The notes under the pieces: generated by a model
The model's database searches: none
Told to the model about the DNA's origin: nothing
The model's input: only the letters and a program-made list of their open reading frames with translations
From: an uncultured Eubacteriales bacterium
GTDB lineage: Bacteria; Bacillota; Clostridia; Oscillospirales; Oscillospiraceae
Length of the DNA: 17,279 nucleotides
Direction: 5' to 3'
Assembly (NCBI GenBank): GCA_900555735.1
Contig: USMI01000025.1
Coordinates: 1-17,279, forward strand
Shown: positions 1-5,851 of the stretch, piece after piece
Layout of the letters: every line of letters begins with the position of its first letter
How positions within the stretch are numbered: position 1 is the stretch's first letter
Position numbers and translations under genes: made by a program

Positions 1-647
1 AGCGCGGCCACCGGCGTGCCGCCGCCAACGCCGGTAAGGCCGGAGCCGAGACGCACGGCGTCCAGCCGGTACTGGGGCACCTCCGCCGTGTGGGTGGCGG
101 CGATATGACGCAGGCCCACGGGACAGTCCTCCAGACCCAGCAGCACCTGCGTGAAGCCGGCATACTGCGCCGGTGCGGCAATGGGGCCCTTGAAGTGGGA
201 AAAGATACCGCAGACGCGGAGGTTGTCCAGCGCAAACACCTGACGCATGGCGTCCAGCTCCTCCGGGTGGAAACCAAAGCGGCCAAAGCCGGTATCCACC
301 GCCAGATGCACCCGGGCATCCATATGCAGGGCGTCAATGGCCTGCGCCTGCGCCAGACTTTCCACCGAGACGATGACCCGGCGCTGCAGCAGGGCACGCA
401 GCTGCGCCATATCATGGACGCAGCTGAGCAGCAGCAGGTCGCTGTCCGGCTGGGCCAGAGACAGTGCCTCCTCGACGGTGGCACAGGCGAACAGCGTCGC
501 GCCCTCGCCCCGCAGCAGATCGCGCAGCTGCGCGGCGCCAAGGCCGTAGCCGTTGCCCTTGAGAACGGGGATCACCTGATCGGCCCCGGCGGCATAGCGC
601 CGGTAGTTGTCCAGAATGGCCCCGGTATTGACGAGTAATTCTGCCAT
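1..647 (-). CDS. alr: alanine racemase family protein, 3' part missing
   Basis: This is the N-terminal ~215 residues of a fold-III PLP enzyme of the alanine racemase family; the gene runs off the window start. The product would interconvert L- and D-alanine for peptidoglycan precursors. I translated it from the minus strand: the PLP lysine is K30 in the VLKGNGYGLG motif, followed by VDTGFGRFGF near residue 117 and LGSGLTGVGG near 200, all in the order of the family. The ATG at 645-647 is preceded by AGGAGA at a 7-base spacing. The gene lies downstream of cysE on the same strand but has its own promoter, and a terminator lies between them. The motifs are somewhat divergent from canonical Alr (VVKANAYGHG), so a related PLP racemase is possible. 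The C-terminal domain with the catalytic tyrosine is not visible. Confidence 0.78.
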   Translation of the reverse strand, partial: MAELLVNTGAILDNYRRYAAGADQVIPVLKGNGYGLGAAQLRDLLRGEGATLFACATVEEALSLAQPDSDLLLLSCVHDMAQLRALLQRRVIVSVESLAQAQAIDALHMDARVHLAVDTGFGRFGFHPEELDAMRQVFALDNLRVCGIFSHFKGPIAAPAQYAGFTQVLLGLEDCPVGLRHIAATHTAEVPQYRLDAVRLGSGLTGVGGGTPVAA

Positions 648-688
648 AATAGTTTCTCCTGTCAGATCGACATGGTGCGGTCACTGCT

Positions 689-717
689 AGACTACACTAT
701 GTAGTCCTTCTTGTCAA
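689..717 (-). promoter_or_regulatory. promoter of the alanine racemase gene
   Basis: A perfect -35 TTGACA (712-717) lies 17 bases from a weak -10 TAGTCT (689-694). Transcription would start about 35 bases before the alr ATG. The weak -10 is embedded in the 690-706 palindrome, which may explain its departure from consensus. Confidence 0.5.
690..706. promoter_or_regulatory. perfect 7-3-7 inverted repeat, candidate operator of the alanine racemase promoter
   Basis: GACTACA-cta-TGTAGTC is a perfect palindrome that covers the -10 side of the promoter upstream of alr, so a bound repressor would block RNA polymerase. The TACA/TGTA cores resemble operators of the BlaI/MecI/CopY winged-helix family (for example TACTACA-TA-TGTAGTA), but the spacer here is three bases rather than two. 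No repressor gene of this family is in the window. Confidence 0.55.
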
Positions 718-756
718 GACTTAACAAAGGGATACATCCTATTAACGCGCCAGCGG

Positions 757-828
757 GCGAAAATGTTTCACCGCCGTGCGGTGAATATTGGCTAGTGTGC
801 CGGGGCGGGCGGCAAATTATTCCGCAGC
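757..828. repeat. decayed third copy of the intergenic palindromic repeat
   Basis: The order of landmarks matches the clear copies near 5704 and 11131: GCGAAAA, a first hairpin (TTCACCGC-cgt-GCGGTGAA, 767-785, perfect), ATATTG, a decayed second hairpin around 796-812 (GTGCCG ... GGCGGC), then CCGCAGC. The sequence has diverged, so homology is likely but not certain. It sits between the cysE terminator and the alr promoter. Confidence 0.45.
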
Positions 829-830
829 GG

Positions 831-856
831 GAAAAGAAAAGCAGGGTGATCCCCGC
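831..856 (-). terminator. terminator after cysE
   Basis: On the minus strand a 6-bp stem (GCGGGG / CCCTGC, one G-T pair, loop ATCA) is followed by TTTTCTTTT. It begins 7 bases past the cysE stop codon. Confidence 0.65.
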
Positions 857-863
857 TCGTCTT

Positions 864-1724
864 TTACAGATTGTGGATAATGGTCTCCGGCGGACGGATG
901 ACCACGCGGGCATTGTCCGCCACGGATTCAGTCAGGAAGGCGTTGCCGCCCACCACGGCGTTTTCGCCGATGACAGTATCGCCGCCGAAGATGGATGCGC
1001 CGGAGTAGATAGTGGCCCCGTTGCCCACGGTGGGATGGCGCTTGCCGCTGCTGTGGGCGCGGCCGCCGCGGGGACTGAGCGCGCCCAGCGTCACGCCCTG
1101 ATAGAGCTTCACATGATCGCCGATGACGGTGGTCTCACCCACCACGATGCCGGTGCCGTGGTCGATAAAGAAATAGCTGCCGATCTGCGCGCCGGGGTGG
1201 ATGTCGATACCGGTGCGGCTGTGGGCATACTCGGACATCATGCGGGGAATGGTGGGTACATGGCGCAGGTACAGCTCATGGCTGACCCGGTAGGCAAAGA
1301 TGGCAAACAGGCCCGGATAGGCCAGCACGATCTCCTCCCGGTTCTGGGCGGCGGGGTCACCGTCAAAGATGGCGTCGATATCCGTCAGCAGCAGCTGCTG
1401 GATGCGGGGCAGCTGATCCACCACCTCACGGGCGATACGGGGTGCCTGCTCCTCCTGCTCCGGCGGCAGGGCCAGCGCGATCTGCTTGGCAAGGCTGGTC
1501 TCAATACGCTCCAGCAGCAGGGCGGCATAGTCCGCCGCCGCCAGCGTCATAAGGGCGGGGTCACCGAAATAGGCGGGGAACAGCAGCTGGCGCATCTCCT
1601 TCAAAAGGGCGATGATGGCCTTGCGGTCCGGCAAGCGCAGACGCGCGCCGTACATGGGGATATCGGCATTCTTCATGGTCTCGGCCATGATCTTGGCCGC
1701 AGTGCAGATATGATCTTCGTACAT
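864..1724 (-). CDS. cysE: serine O-acetyltransferase
   Basis: This 286-residue protein transfers acetyl from acetyl-CoA to L-serine, giving O-acetylserine for cysteine synthase. An alpha-helical N-terminal half (to about residue 165) precedes a left-handed beta-helix of hexapeptide repeats. DIHPGAQIG (174-182) and FIDHGTGIVVGET (186-198) carry the expected catalytic Asp174 and His189. GVTLG (210-214) and KRHPTVG (228-234) are the usual acetyl-CoA-site motifs. The long N-terminal region fits the EpsC-type enzymes of Firmicutes. The C-terminus ends in His-Asn-Leu, not the terminal Ile that classical CysE inserts into CysK, so a cysteine synthase complex is not obvious. The start follows the cysK stop by three bases, with GAGGAA overlapping that stop, so the two are co-transcribed and probably translationally coupled. 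Confidence 0.93.
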   Translation of the reverse strand: MYEDHICTAAKIMAETMKNADIPMYGARLRLPDRKAIIALLKEMRQLLFPAYFGDPALMTLAAADYAALLLERIETSLAKQIALALPPEQEEQAPRIAREVVDQLPRIQQLLLTDIDAIFDGDPAAQNREEIVLAYPGLFAIFAYRVSHELYLRHVPTIPRMMSEYAHSRTGIDIHPGAQIGSYFFIDHGTGIVVGETTVIGDHVKLYQGVTLGALSPRGGRAHSSGKRHPTVGNGATIYSGASIFGGDTVIGENAVVGGNAFLTESVADNARVVIRPPETIIHNL

Positions 1725-1727
1725 GGT

Positions 1728-2657
1728 TTATTCCTCTGACCAAAGGGGTGTGGACAGGTAGCGGCTGCCATCGTCCGGCAGCAGCGCCACGATGGTCTTG
1801 CCCGCGTTTTCCGGGCGGCGGGCCAGCACATCGGCGGCCCACAGGGCCGCGCCGGAGGTGATGCCCGCCATGATGCCCTCGGTGCGGGCCAGCAGGCGTC
1901 CGGTGCGGTACGCCTCCTCGTCGGTGACGGTGAGGATCTCATCCACCACAGAGGCGTCATAGTTCTTGGGGACAAAGTTGGCGCCGATGCCCTGCAAACC
2001 GTGAGGGCCCGCGTGACCCTGACTCAGCAGGGGCGAGGAGGCGGGCTCCACCGCCACCACGCGGACGTTAGGATTTTGCTCCTTGAGATAGCGGCCGGTG
2101 CCGCTGATGGTGCCGCCGGTGCCGACGCCTGCCACGAAGATATCCACATGGCCCTCCGTATCCTGCCAGATCTCCGGGCCGGTGGTCTTATAGTGGGCGG
2201 CGGGGTTGGCGGGATTATCGAACTGGCCGGGGATGAAGCTGCCGGGAATGGCAGCGGCCAGCTCCTCCGCCTTGGCCACCGCACCGGCCATGCCGCCCTC
2301 CTCCACCAGCACCAACTCCGCGCCGTAGGCCTTCAACAGCGCGCGGCGCTCGGCGCTCATGGACGCGGGCATGGTGAGAATGACGCGGTAGCCCTTGGAG
2401 ATGGCCATGGCGGCCAGACCGATGCCGGTGTTGCCGGAGGTGGGCTCGATAACGGTGCCGCCGGGCTGCAGCACGCCGGAGGCCTCCGCCTGACGCAACA
2501 TCTCCAGCGCCACGCGATCCTTGGCGCTTCCGGCGGGGTTGAAGCTCTCCAGCTTGGCCAGAATGACGGCGGGAAGGCCGCGGGTGCGAACATAGTTGTC
2601 AACGGCCAGCAGCGGCGTATGGCCCACCAGCTGCGCCGCGGAATGATAGATACCCAT
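1728..2657 (-). CDS. cysK: cysteine synthase A (O-acetylserine sulfhydrylase)
   Basis: This PLP enzyme of 309 residues makes L-cysteine from O-acetylserine and sulfide. The PLP lysine is K46 in PAGSAKDR, the substrate loop TSGNTG is at 73-78, and the phosphate-binding GVGTGGTISGTG lies near residue 175. I start it at the ATG at 2655-2657, which has AAAGGA about 8-10 bases upstream and the usual family N-terminus. A GTG 36 bases further upstream would add an atypical charged extension with no better ribosome site. It is the first structural gene after the cysteine-rich leader peptide and its terminator hairpin, and cysE follows three bases after it. Expression is therefore probably set by attenuation in the leader. 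Confidence 0.95.
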   Translation of the reverse strand: MGIYHSAAQLVGHTPLLAVDNYVRTRGLPAVILAKLESFNPAGSAKDRVALEMLRQAEASGVLQPGGTVIEPTSGNTGIGLAAMAISKGYRVILTMPASMSAERRALLKAYGAELVLVEEGGMAGAVAKAEELAAAIPGSFIPGQFDNPANPAAHYKTTGPEIWQDTEGHVDIFVAGVGTGGTISGTGRYLKEQNPNVRVVAVEPASSPLLSQGHAGPHGLQGIGANFVPKNYDASVVDEILTVTDEEAYRTGRLLARTEGIMAGITSGAALWAADVLARRPENAGKTIVALLPDDGSRYLSTPLWSEE

Positions 2658-2718
2658 AATGTCTGTCCTTTCTCTTTCCCAATTTCTGTTCACTGTATAT
2701 TCATGTTATGATATGTGC

Positions 2719-2756
2719 AAAAAAACAGAGGGTGTATGTGTGCCATACACCCTCTG
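2719..2756 (-). terminator. attenuator terminator upstream of cysK
   Basis: On the minus strand CAGAGGGTGTATG (2744-2756) and CATACACCCTCTG (2726-2738) form a perfect 13-bp stem with loop GCACA, followed by seven T. It lies between the leader peptide stop (2785) and the cysK start (2657), so it terminates the leader RNA rather than a full gene. It is a strong intrinsic terminator. Confidence 0.9.
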
Positions 2757-2898
2757 CGTTATTACCACAGCCTTCCGCGCCTGCTTATGCGGCACGGACA
2801 GAAAACGTATGACCCATATACGCGCGGCGAAGCTTGCCCATGCAACACATGGACAGACAGCTATCACAACAGGCGCGAAGCATCATACGGTATTTTCT
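2744..2898 (-). promoter_or_regulatory. competing attenuator segments: leader ribosome site, antiterminator, terminator 5' arm
   Basis: Segment 2 (CATACGTTTTCTG, 2799-2811, in codons 26-30 of the leader) pairs over all 13 bases with the terminator 5' arm (2744-2756), using 9 Watson-Crick and 4 G-T pairs. That pairing forms an antiterminator. Segment 2 can instead pair with segment 1 (2883-2898): AGAAAA and CGTATGA pair with TTTTCT and TCATACG around a 3-base bulge. Segment 1 abuts the leader's ribosome binding site and includes its start codon. A nested 7-bp stem (2791-2797 with 2775-2781) holds the leader stop codon in its loop. A hairpin at 2831-2862 covers Cys codons 10, 14 and 15. The expected states are: untranslated leader, terminator on; ribosome stalled at Cys codons, antiterminator; ribosome at the stop codon, terminator on. 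Confidence 0.75.
2785..2886 (-). CDS. cysteine-rich leader peptide of the cysK-cysE operon
   Basis: This 33-codon reading frame encodes MMLRACCDSCLSMCCMGKLR... with Cys at 6, 7, 10, 14 and 15, that is five Cys in ten residues, and ends in TAA. It has its own AAGGAG (2897-2902) 10 bases before the first ATG. A promoter lies just upstream, and a terminator stem begins 28 bases after the stop codon. The genes behind it make cysteine. The arrangement is that of the trp, his and leu leader peptides, where ribosome stalling at codons for the end-product amino acid decides between antiterminator and terminator. The peptide itself probably has no further function. Poly-cysteine leaders acting this way are known in mycobacteria. 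I know of none established in Clostridia, where cysteine genes are usually under T-box, SAM riboswitch or CymR control. Confidence 0.85.
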   Translation of the reverse strand: MMLRACCDSCLSMCCMGKLRRAYMGHTFSVRAA

Positions 2899-2917
2899 CC
2901 TTCAAAAGTCTACTATT

Positions 2918-2947
2918 ATTATAGGCTTATTCCCGACATTGTGTCTA
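2918..2947 (-). promoter_or_regulatory. promoter of the cysteine leader-cysK-cysE transcript
   Basis: TAGACA (2942-2947) and a perfect TATAAT (2918-2923) are 18 bases apart. The start point would fall about 10 bases before the leader's AAGGAG, so the RNA begins just ahead of the leader peptide gene. Confidence 0.7.
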
Positions 2948-2988
2948 TGTGCAGGACACACAAAGTCCGCAGAGAAAGAACAGAAATT

Positions 2989-3007
2989 CTCCGGCAAATT
3001 GCCGAAG
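2989..3007 (-). terminator. weak terminator after degV1
   Basis: On the minus strand CTTCGGCA-att-TGCCGGAG forms an 8-bp stem (one G-T pair) one base past the degV1 stop codon. It is followed by a broken T-rich tract (AATTTCTGTTCTTT). Termination may be partial, which would allow some read-through into the cys leader. Confidence 0.5.
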
Positions 3008-3008
3008 G

Positions 3009-3875
3009 TCAGTCGTCCTGACGGGCTACATAGAACATCGCCAGCGCACCGGGACCGACGTGGCTGCCGGTGACCGGCTCGTAGTCCACGACGATGATAC
3101 GGGCCTTGGGGTCGTGTTCCTTCAGCATGGCGGCCAGCTCCAGCGCCTCCCTGCGGCAGCCGGCGTGGGCGATACCCACCGGCCAGTGGCCCGACAGCTC
3201 TGCATGGGCGGCGAAATTCTCCGCCAGAGAACGGACAGAGCGCTTGCGGCCTTGCACCTTGGCAAACACCACGATGCGGCCCGCCTCGTCGCCCTTCAGC
3301 AGGGGCTTGATCCGCAATGCGGTGCCTAGGGCGGCGGCCACACCGGACACCCGGCCGCCCCGGCGCAGGTGCATCAGGTCGTCCACCGTGAACACCTGAC
3401 GGACGCGAGCGCGCAGCTCCGTCAGCTCGCGGACAGTCTCATTCAGGGTATAGCCCGCCTCACGGCAGGTGGCGGCGTGGAGCACCTGAATCCCCTCGCC
3501 CAGCGATGCCGCACGGGTATCGAACACCACCAGACGGCGGCCGGGATATTCCTCCCGCAGCTCGCGGGCCGCCATCACCGCCGACTGATACGCGCCGCTG
3601 ATGCCGGAGGACATGCCCACATGCAGCACATCCTCGCCGCTCTCCAGCAGGGGCTGCCACAGCTGGCGGTACTGCTCCATGGAGATCATGGAGGTGCTGG
3701 CGGGCGTATGGCGCAGCATTTCATAGTAGGCGTCGCCGTCAAAGGCGGTCAGGTCAAGGCACTGATGCTCGATATCGTTGACGATATAGGAGAAGGGCAG
3801 CAGGCGCAGCTGGTGCCACTGGAGCTCGGCCGTGGGCAGATTGGCAGATGTATCGGTGGTTATCACAAAGGGCAT
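3009..3875 (-). CDS. DegV family fatty-acid-binding protein (first of two)
   Basis: This 288-residue cytosolic protein belongs to the DegV/FakB family. Members bind one fatty acid, and those acting as FakB present it to the kinase FakA for phosphorylation and use in phospholipid synthesis. Family landmarks are present in order: TTDTSANLP at 6-14, the TS pair at 61-62, SSGISGAYQSA at 89-99, LRRGGRVS at 170-177 and GSHVGPGALAMFY near the C-terminus. The ATG is preceded by GAGGT at a 7-base spacing, and a near-perfect promoter lies upstream. No fakA-like DAK-domain gene is in the window, so the partner kinase must be elsewhere. It shares the family but little close identity with the second DegV at 6560-7411. 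Confidence 0.9.
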   Translation of the reverse strand: MPFVITTDTSANLPTAELQWHQLRLLPFSYIVNDIEHQCLDLTAFDGDAYYEMLRHTPASTSMISMEQYRQLWQPLLESGEDVLHVGMSSGISGAYQSAVMAARELREEYPGRRLVVFDTRAASLGEGIQVLHAATCREAGYTLNETVRELTELRARVRQVFTVDDLMHLRRGGRVSGVAAALGTALRIKPLLKGDEAGRIVVFAKVQGRKRSVRSLAENFAAHAELSGHWPVGIAHAGCRREALELAAMLKEHDPKARIIVVDYEPVTGSHVGPGALAMFYVARQDD

Positions 3876-3910
3876 AATGCGTACCTCGTTTTTATCTAAT
3901 GATGCGTATT

Positions 3911-3938
3911 ATTATATATGATTTTTTGAATGTGTCAA
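3911..3938 (-). promoter_or_regulatory. promoter of degV1
   Basis: Perfect -35 TTGACA (3933-3938) and perfect -10 TATAAT (3911-3916) with a 16-base spacer. It is arranged back to back with the DUF1836 promoter. Confidence 0.8.
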
Positions 3939-3957
3939 GAGCGGGTGTTGGTTTGAC

Positions 3958-3986
3958 TTGTCATTTTTCATAGTATGTGTTATACT
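3958..3986 (+). promoter_or_regulatory. promoter of the DUF1836 gene
   Basis: TTGTCA (3958-3963) and TATACT (3981-3986) are 17 bases apart, about 25 bases before the ribosome binding site. The two divergent -35 elements are only 19 bases apart, so one regulator could act on both promoters. Confidence 0.65.
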
Positions 3987-4019
3987 TTCCTCAAATACAC
4001 ATGCGGGAGAACAAAACAC

Positions 4020-4625
4020 ATGCACGAAAAATATGATTCCCGGCTGGTGGCCGGCAAGCTGCGCCGCTGGAGCCACTATTTACAGAGCTACCGTCTGCCC
4101 ACATGGGAGCAGATCCCCACGCTGGGCCTTTATATGGATCAGGTGCTGACACTGCTGAGCCGATACCTGCCGTTCCTGCCCAAAAAGGAAAAGGAGGAGC
4201 AGATCATCACCACCAGCGCCATCAACAACTATGTCCGCATGAAGCTGATGCCCGCGCCGGAAAAGAAGAAGTACAGCCGCATCCATATCGCGTATCTCAT
4301 CATGATCTGCGCGTTGAAGCAGAGCCTGACCATGTCGGAGATCCAGAAGATCCTGCCCAACGGACTGACGGAGGAGGAGGTCAAAAAGACCTACGAAGCC
4401 TTTGTGGAGCAGTACACCGACTCGGCCCGCATCTTCGTGTCCATGGTGGAGGGCATGGCGGCCCAGCTGCTGGCAGCAGAGGCGGCGGATGAAGCGGATG
4501 TGAACAGCTTTGTGCTGTCCACGGCGGTGATGACCAATTTCTCCCGGCTGCTGACCACCAAGCTGCTGGATCTGCAGGATATGCCCTTTACCGAGGAGGC
4601 TGTGGCCCTGCGGGAGCCGGAATGA
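4020..4625 (+). CDS. DUF1836 domain protein, probable transcription regulator
   Basis: The 201-residue soluble protein matches the DUF1836 family, whose Bacillus subtilis member YkrK represses htpX. Typical features are SAINNYVRMKLMPAPEKKKYSR at about residues 69-90 (basic, the likely helix-turn-helix region) followed by the hydrophobic IAYLIMICALKQSLTMSEI. The C-terminal half is helical and acidic, without a recognised ligand site. I start it at the ATG at 4020, which has GGGAGA about 9 bases upstream. The frame stays open 15 codons further upstream, but without a ribosome site. It is the first gene of a plus-strand run with the two acetyltransferases and is divergent from degV1. What it regulates is unknown; degV1 is the obvious candidate. 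Confidence 0.75.
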   Translation: MHEKYDSRLVAGKLRRWSHYLQSYRLPTWEQIPTLGLYMDQVLTLLSRYLPFLPKKEKEEQIITTSAINNYVRMKLMPAPEKKKYSRIHIAYLIMICALKQSLTMSEIQKILPNGLTEEEVKKTYEAFVEQYTDSARIFVSMVEGMAAQLLAAEAADEADVNSFVLSTAVMTNFSRLLTTKLLDLQDMPFTEEAVALREPE

Positions 4626-4662
4626 GATCAACATCGGATCAGCCTATCATATGGAGAAAAAT

Positions 4663-5166
4663 ATGCCTGTCATCGAAACCGAACGGCTCATCCTGCGCAA
4701 TGTTGCGGCAGGGGATGCAGATAGTATGTTTGATTACCGCAACAATGAAATATGCGCAAAATATCAGCGTGGACAAACAAAAGAGCTTGATGGCATCCGC
4801 AGGCTGATCGAACTCCGCCAAAATGATGTGATTTCCGTTGATGCTCCGTTTATGCTGGCAGTCGCGCTGAAGCAGTCCGATGAAATGATCGGTGAAATCG
4901 TGGTCAAGCCCGAAGACGACATGATCTCTATGGGCTACACGTTTCACTACAATTACCATCGCAGAGGATATGCTTATGAGGCGCTGACCGCGCTCATTGA
5001 TCTGCTTCATGAAAGATACCCGTCCTGGGCGTTTATCTGTTTCACCGAGCCGGAAAACGAGCCAAGTATGGCGCTGCTGAGAAAATTGGGCTATCAGGAT
5101 ATGGGATACCGGCCGGATATGAAATCTCAAGTATTTGAGAAATGGACAAATAAAAATACATTGTGA
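4663..5166 (+). CDS. GNAT family N-acetyltransferase (RimJ/RimL type)
   Basis: This 167-residue protein is an acetyl-CoA-dependent N-acetyltransferase of the type that modifies ribosomal proteins, amino acids or antibiotics; the substrate cannot be told. It opens with the family's IETERLILR. The acetyl-CoA-binding motif HRRGYAYEAL lies near residues 102-111, followed by the ENEPSMALLRKLGY element that caps the fold. I chose the ATG at 4663 because GGAG lies 6 bases before it; the ATG at 4651 would leave that ribosome site inside the gene. It lies 37 bases after the DUF1836 gene and 16 before the second GNAT, so the three are probably co-transcribed. Its base composition looks AT-richer than the flanking genes. 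Confidence 0.88.
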   Translation: MPVIETERLILRNVAAGDADSMFDYRNNEICAKYQRGQTKELDGIRRLIELRQNDVISVDAPFMLAVALKQSDEMIGEIVVKPEDDMISMGYTFHYNYHRRGYAYEALTALIDLLHERYPSWAFICFTEPENEPSMALLRKLGYQDMGYRPDMKSQVFEKWTNKNTL

Positions 5167-5182
5167 TTGAGGGGGTAGGCGT

Positions 5183-5680
5183 ATGGATTATTTCATTAGA
5201 AAAGTCCAGCAAGGCGACGAATTGAATTTAGCTTATATTCAAATCGAGAGTTGGAAAGCTGCATTTCAGGACATTCTGTCCGCCGAAATTCTTCAACAAG
5301 CCACTGATCTAACTCACGCTACGGCAATGTATAAGCAATTGCTTGACGAAAATATTGGCAATGGATATATTTTAGAAGTGAACTCTCAGCCTCATTGTAT
5401 TGCTTGGTGGGGTAAAGCGCGAGACAATGATATGTCCGATTATGCGGAACTTATCTGCATCCACAGCTTGCAGGACAACTGGAGAAAAGGCTGCGGCACC
5501 CAGATGATGAACAGAATCATGGATGATATGAAAGCCGCCGGCTATGACAAGGTTATGCTTTGGGTATTTACGAACAACGTTCGAGCAAGAAAATTCTATG
5601 AGTCGTGCGGATTTGTCACATACGGCAAAGTCAAGCCCTGTTTTGAAACGGAAGAAATTTGCTACGAGAGGAAACTATAA
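5183..5680 (+). CDS. GNAT family N-acetyltransferase (second)
   Basis: The 165-residue product has the standard GNAT fold: an N-terminal IRKVQQGDE strand, the acetyl-CoA loop WRKGCGTQMMNRIM near residues 105-118, then VFTNNVRARKFYESCGF near 131-147 and a terminal strand. The substrate is unknown. GAGGGGG lies about 7 bases before the ATG. The gene uses many AT-rich codons, clearly unlike the GC-rich genes around it, which suggests recent acquisition. Only 16 bases separate it from the first GNAT, but the two are not close duplicates: their N-termini and motif sequences differ. A repeat element and a bidirectional terminator follow it. Confidence 0.88.
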   Translation: MDYFIRKVQQGDELNLAYIQIESWKAAFQDILSAEILQQATDLTHATAMYKQLLDENIGNGYILEVNSQPHCIAWWGKARDNDMSDYAELICIHSLQDNWRKGCGTQMMNRIMDDMKAAGYDKVMLWVFTNNVRARKFYESCGFVTYGKVKPCFETEEICYERKL

Positions 5681-5703
5681 CAAAGCATCTTTTTATCGTT
5701 AAA

Positions 5704-5800
5704 GCGAAAAACTGATGTGTGCCGCTGTGCGGCGCATATTGAAATTATGCCGCCTGCGGCGGCATACCGCAGCTTTTCACTTTTCTCTCTTCACTCTTCA
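5704..5800. repeat. intergenic palindromic repeat, copy A
   Basis: Two hairpins lie side by side: TGTGCCGC-tgt-GCGGCGCA (5718-5736) and ATGCCGCC-tgc-GGCGGCAT (5747-5765). They are followed by CCGCAGCTTTTCAC and a pyrimidine-rich TTCACTCTTCACT tail. It matches copy B (11131-11236) along its length, nearly exactly from the second hairpin onward. The left arm is shorter or decayed compared with copy B. There is no coding capacity, so it is a MITE/REP-like element. Confidence 0.8.
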
Positions 5801-5805
5801 CTGAC

Positions 5806-5840
5806 AAAAAAGGACACCCCCGGCGGGGGTGTCCTTTCTT
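5806..5840. terminator. bidirectional terminator between GNAT2 and the lipoprotein gene
   Basis: GGACACCCCC (5812-5821) and GGGGGTGTCC (5825-5834) form a perfect 10-bp stem with loop GGC, flanked by six A on the left and TTTCTTT on the right. It serves the convergent genes ending at 5680 (+) and 5852 (-). Confidence 0.9.
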
Positions 5841-5851
5841 TGTTCATCCAA

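Noticed and set aside
711..1739. 342-codon plus-strand open frame opposite cysE
   Set aside because: Shadow of cysE, with no ribosome site and no recognisable protein features.
2657..3008. T-box or SAM (S-box) riboswitch in the cysK leader
   Set aside because: The T-box bulge sequence (AGGGTGGNACCGCG) is absent on the minus strand, and I see no S-box core. The Cys-rich frame with the pairing segments explains the leader better.
2659..3073. Plus-strand short frames in the same region
   Set aside because: They lie opposite the leader RNA, lack good ribosome sites and have mixed unlikely compositions.
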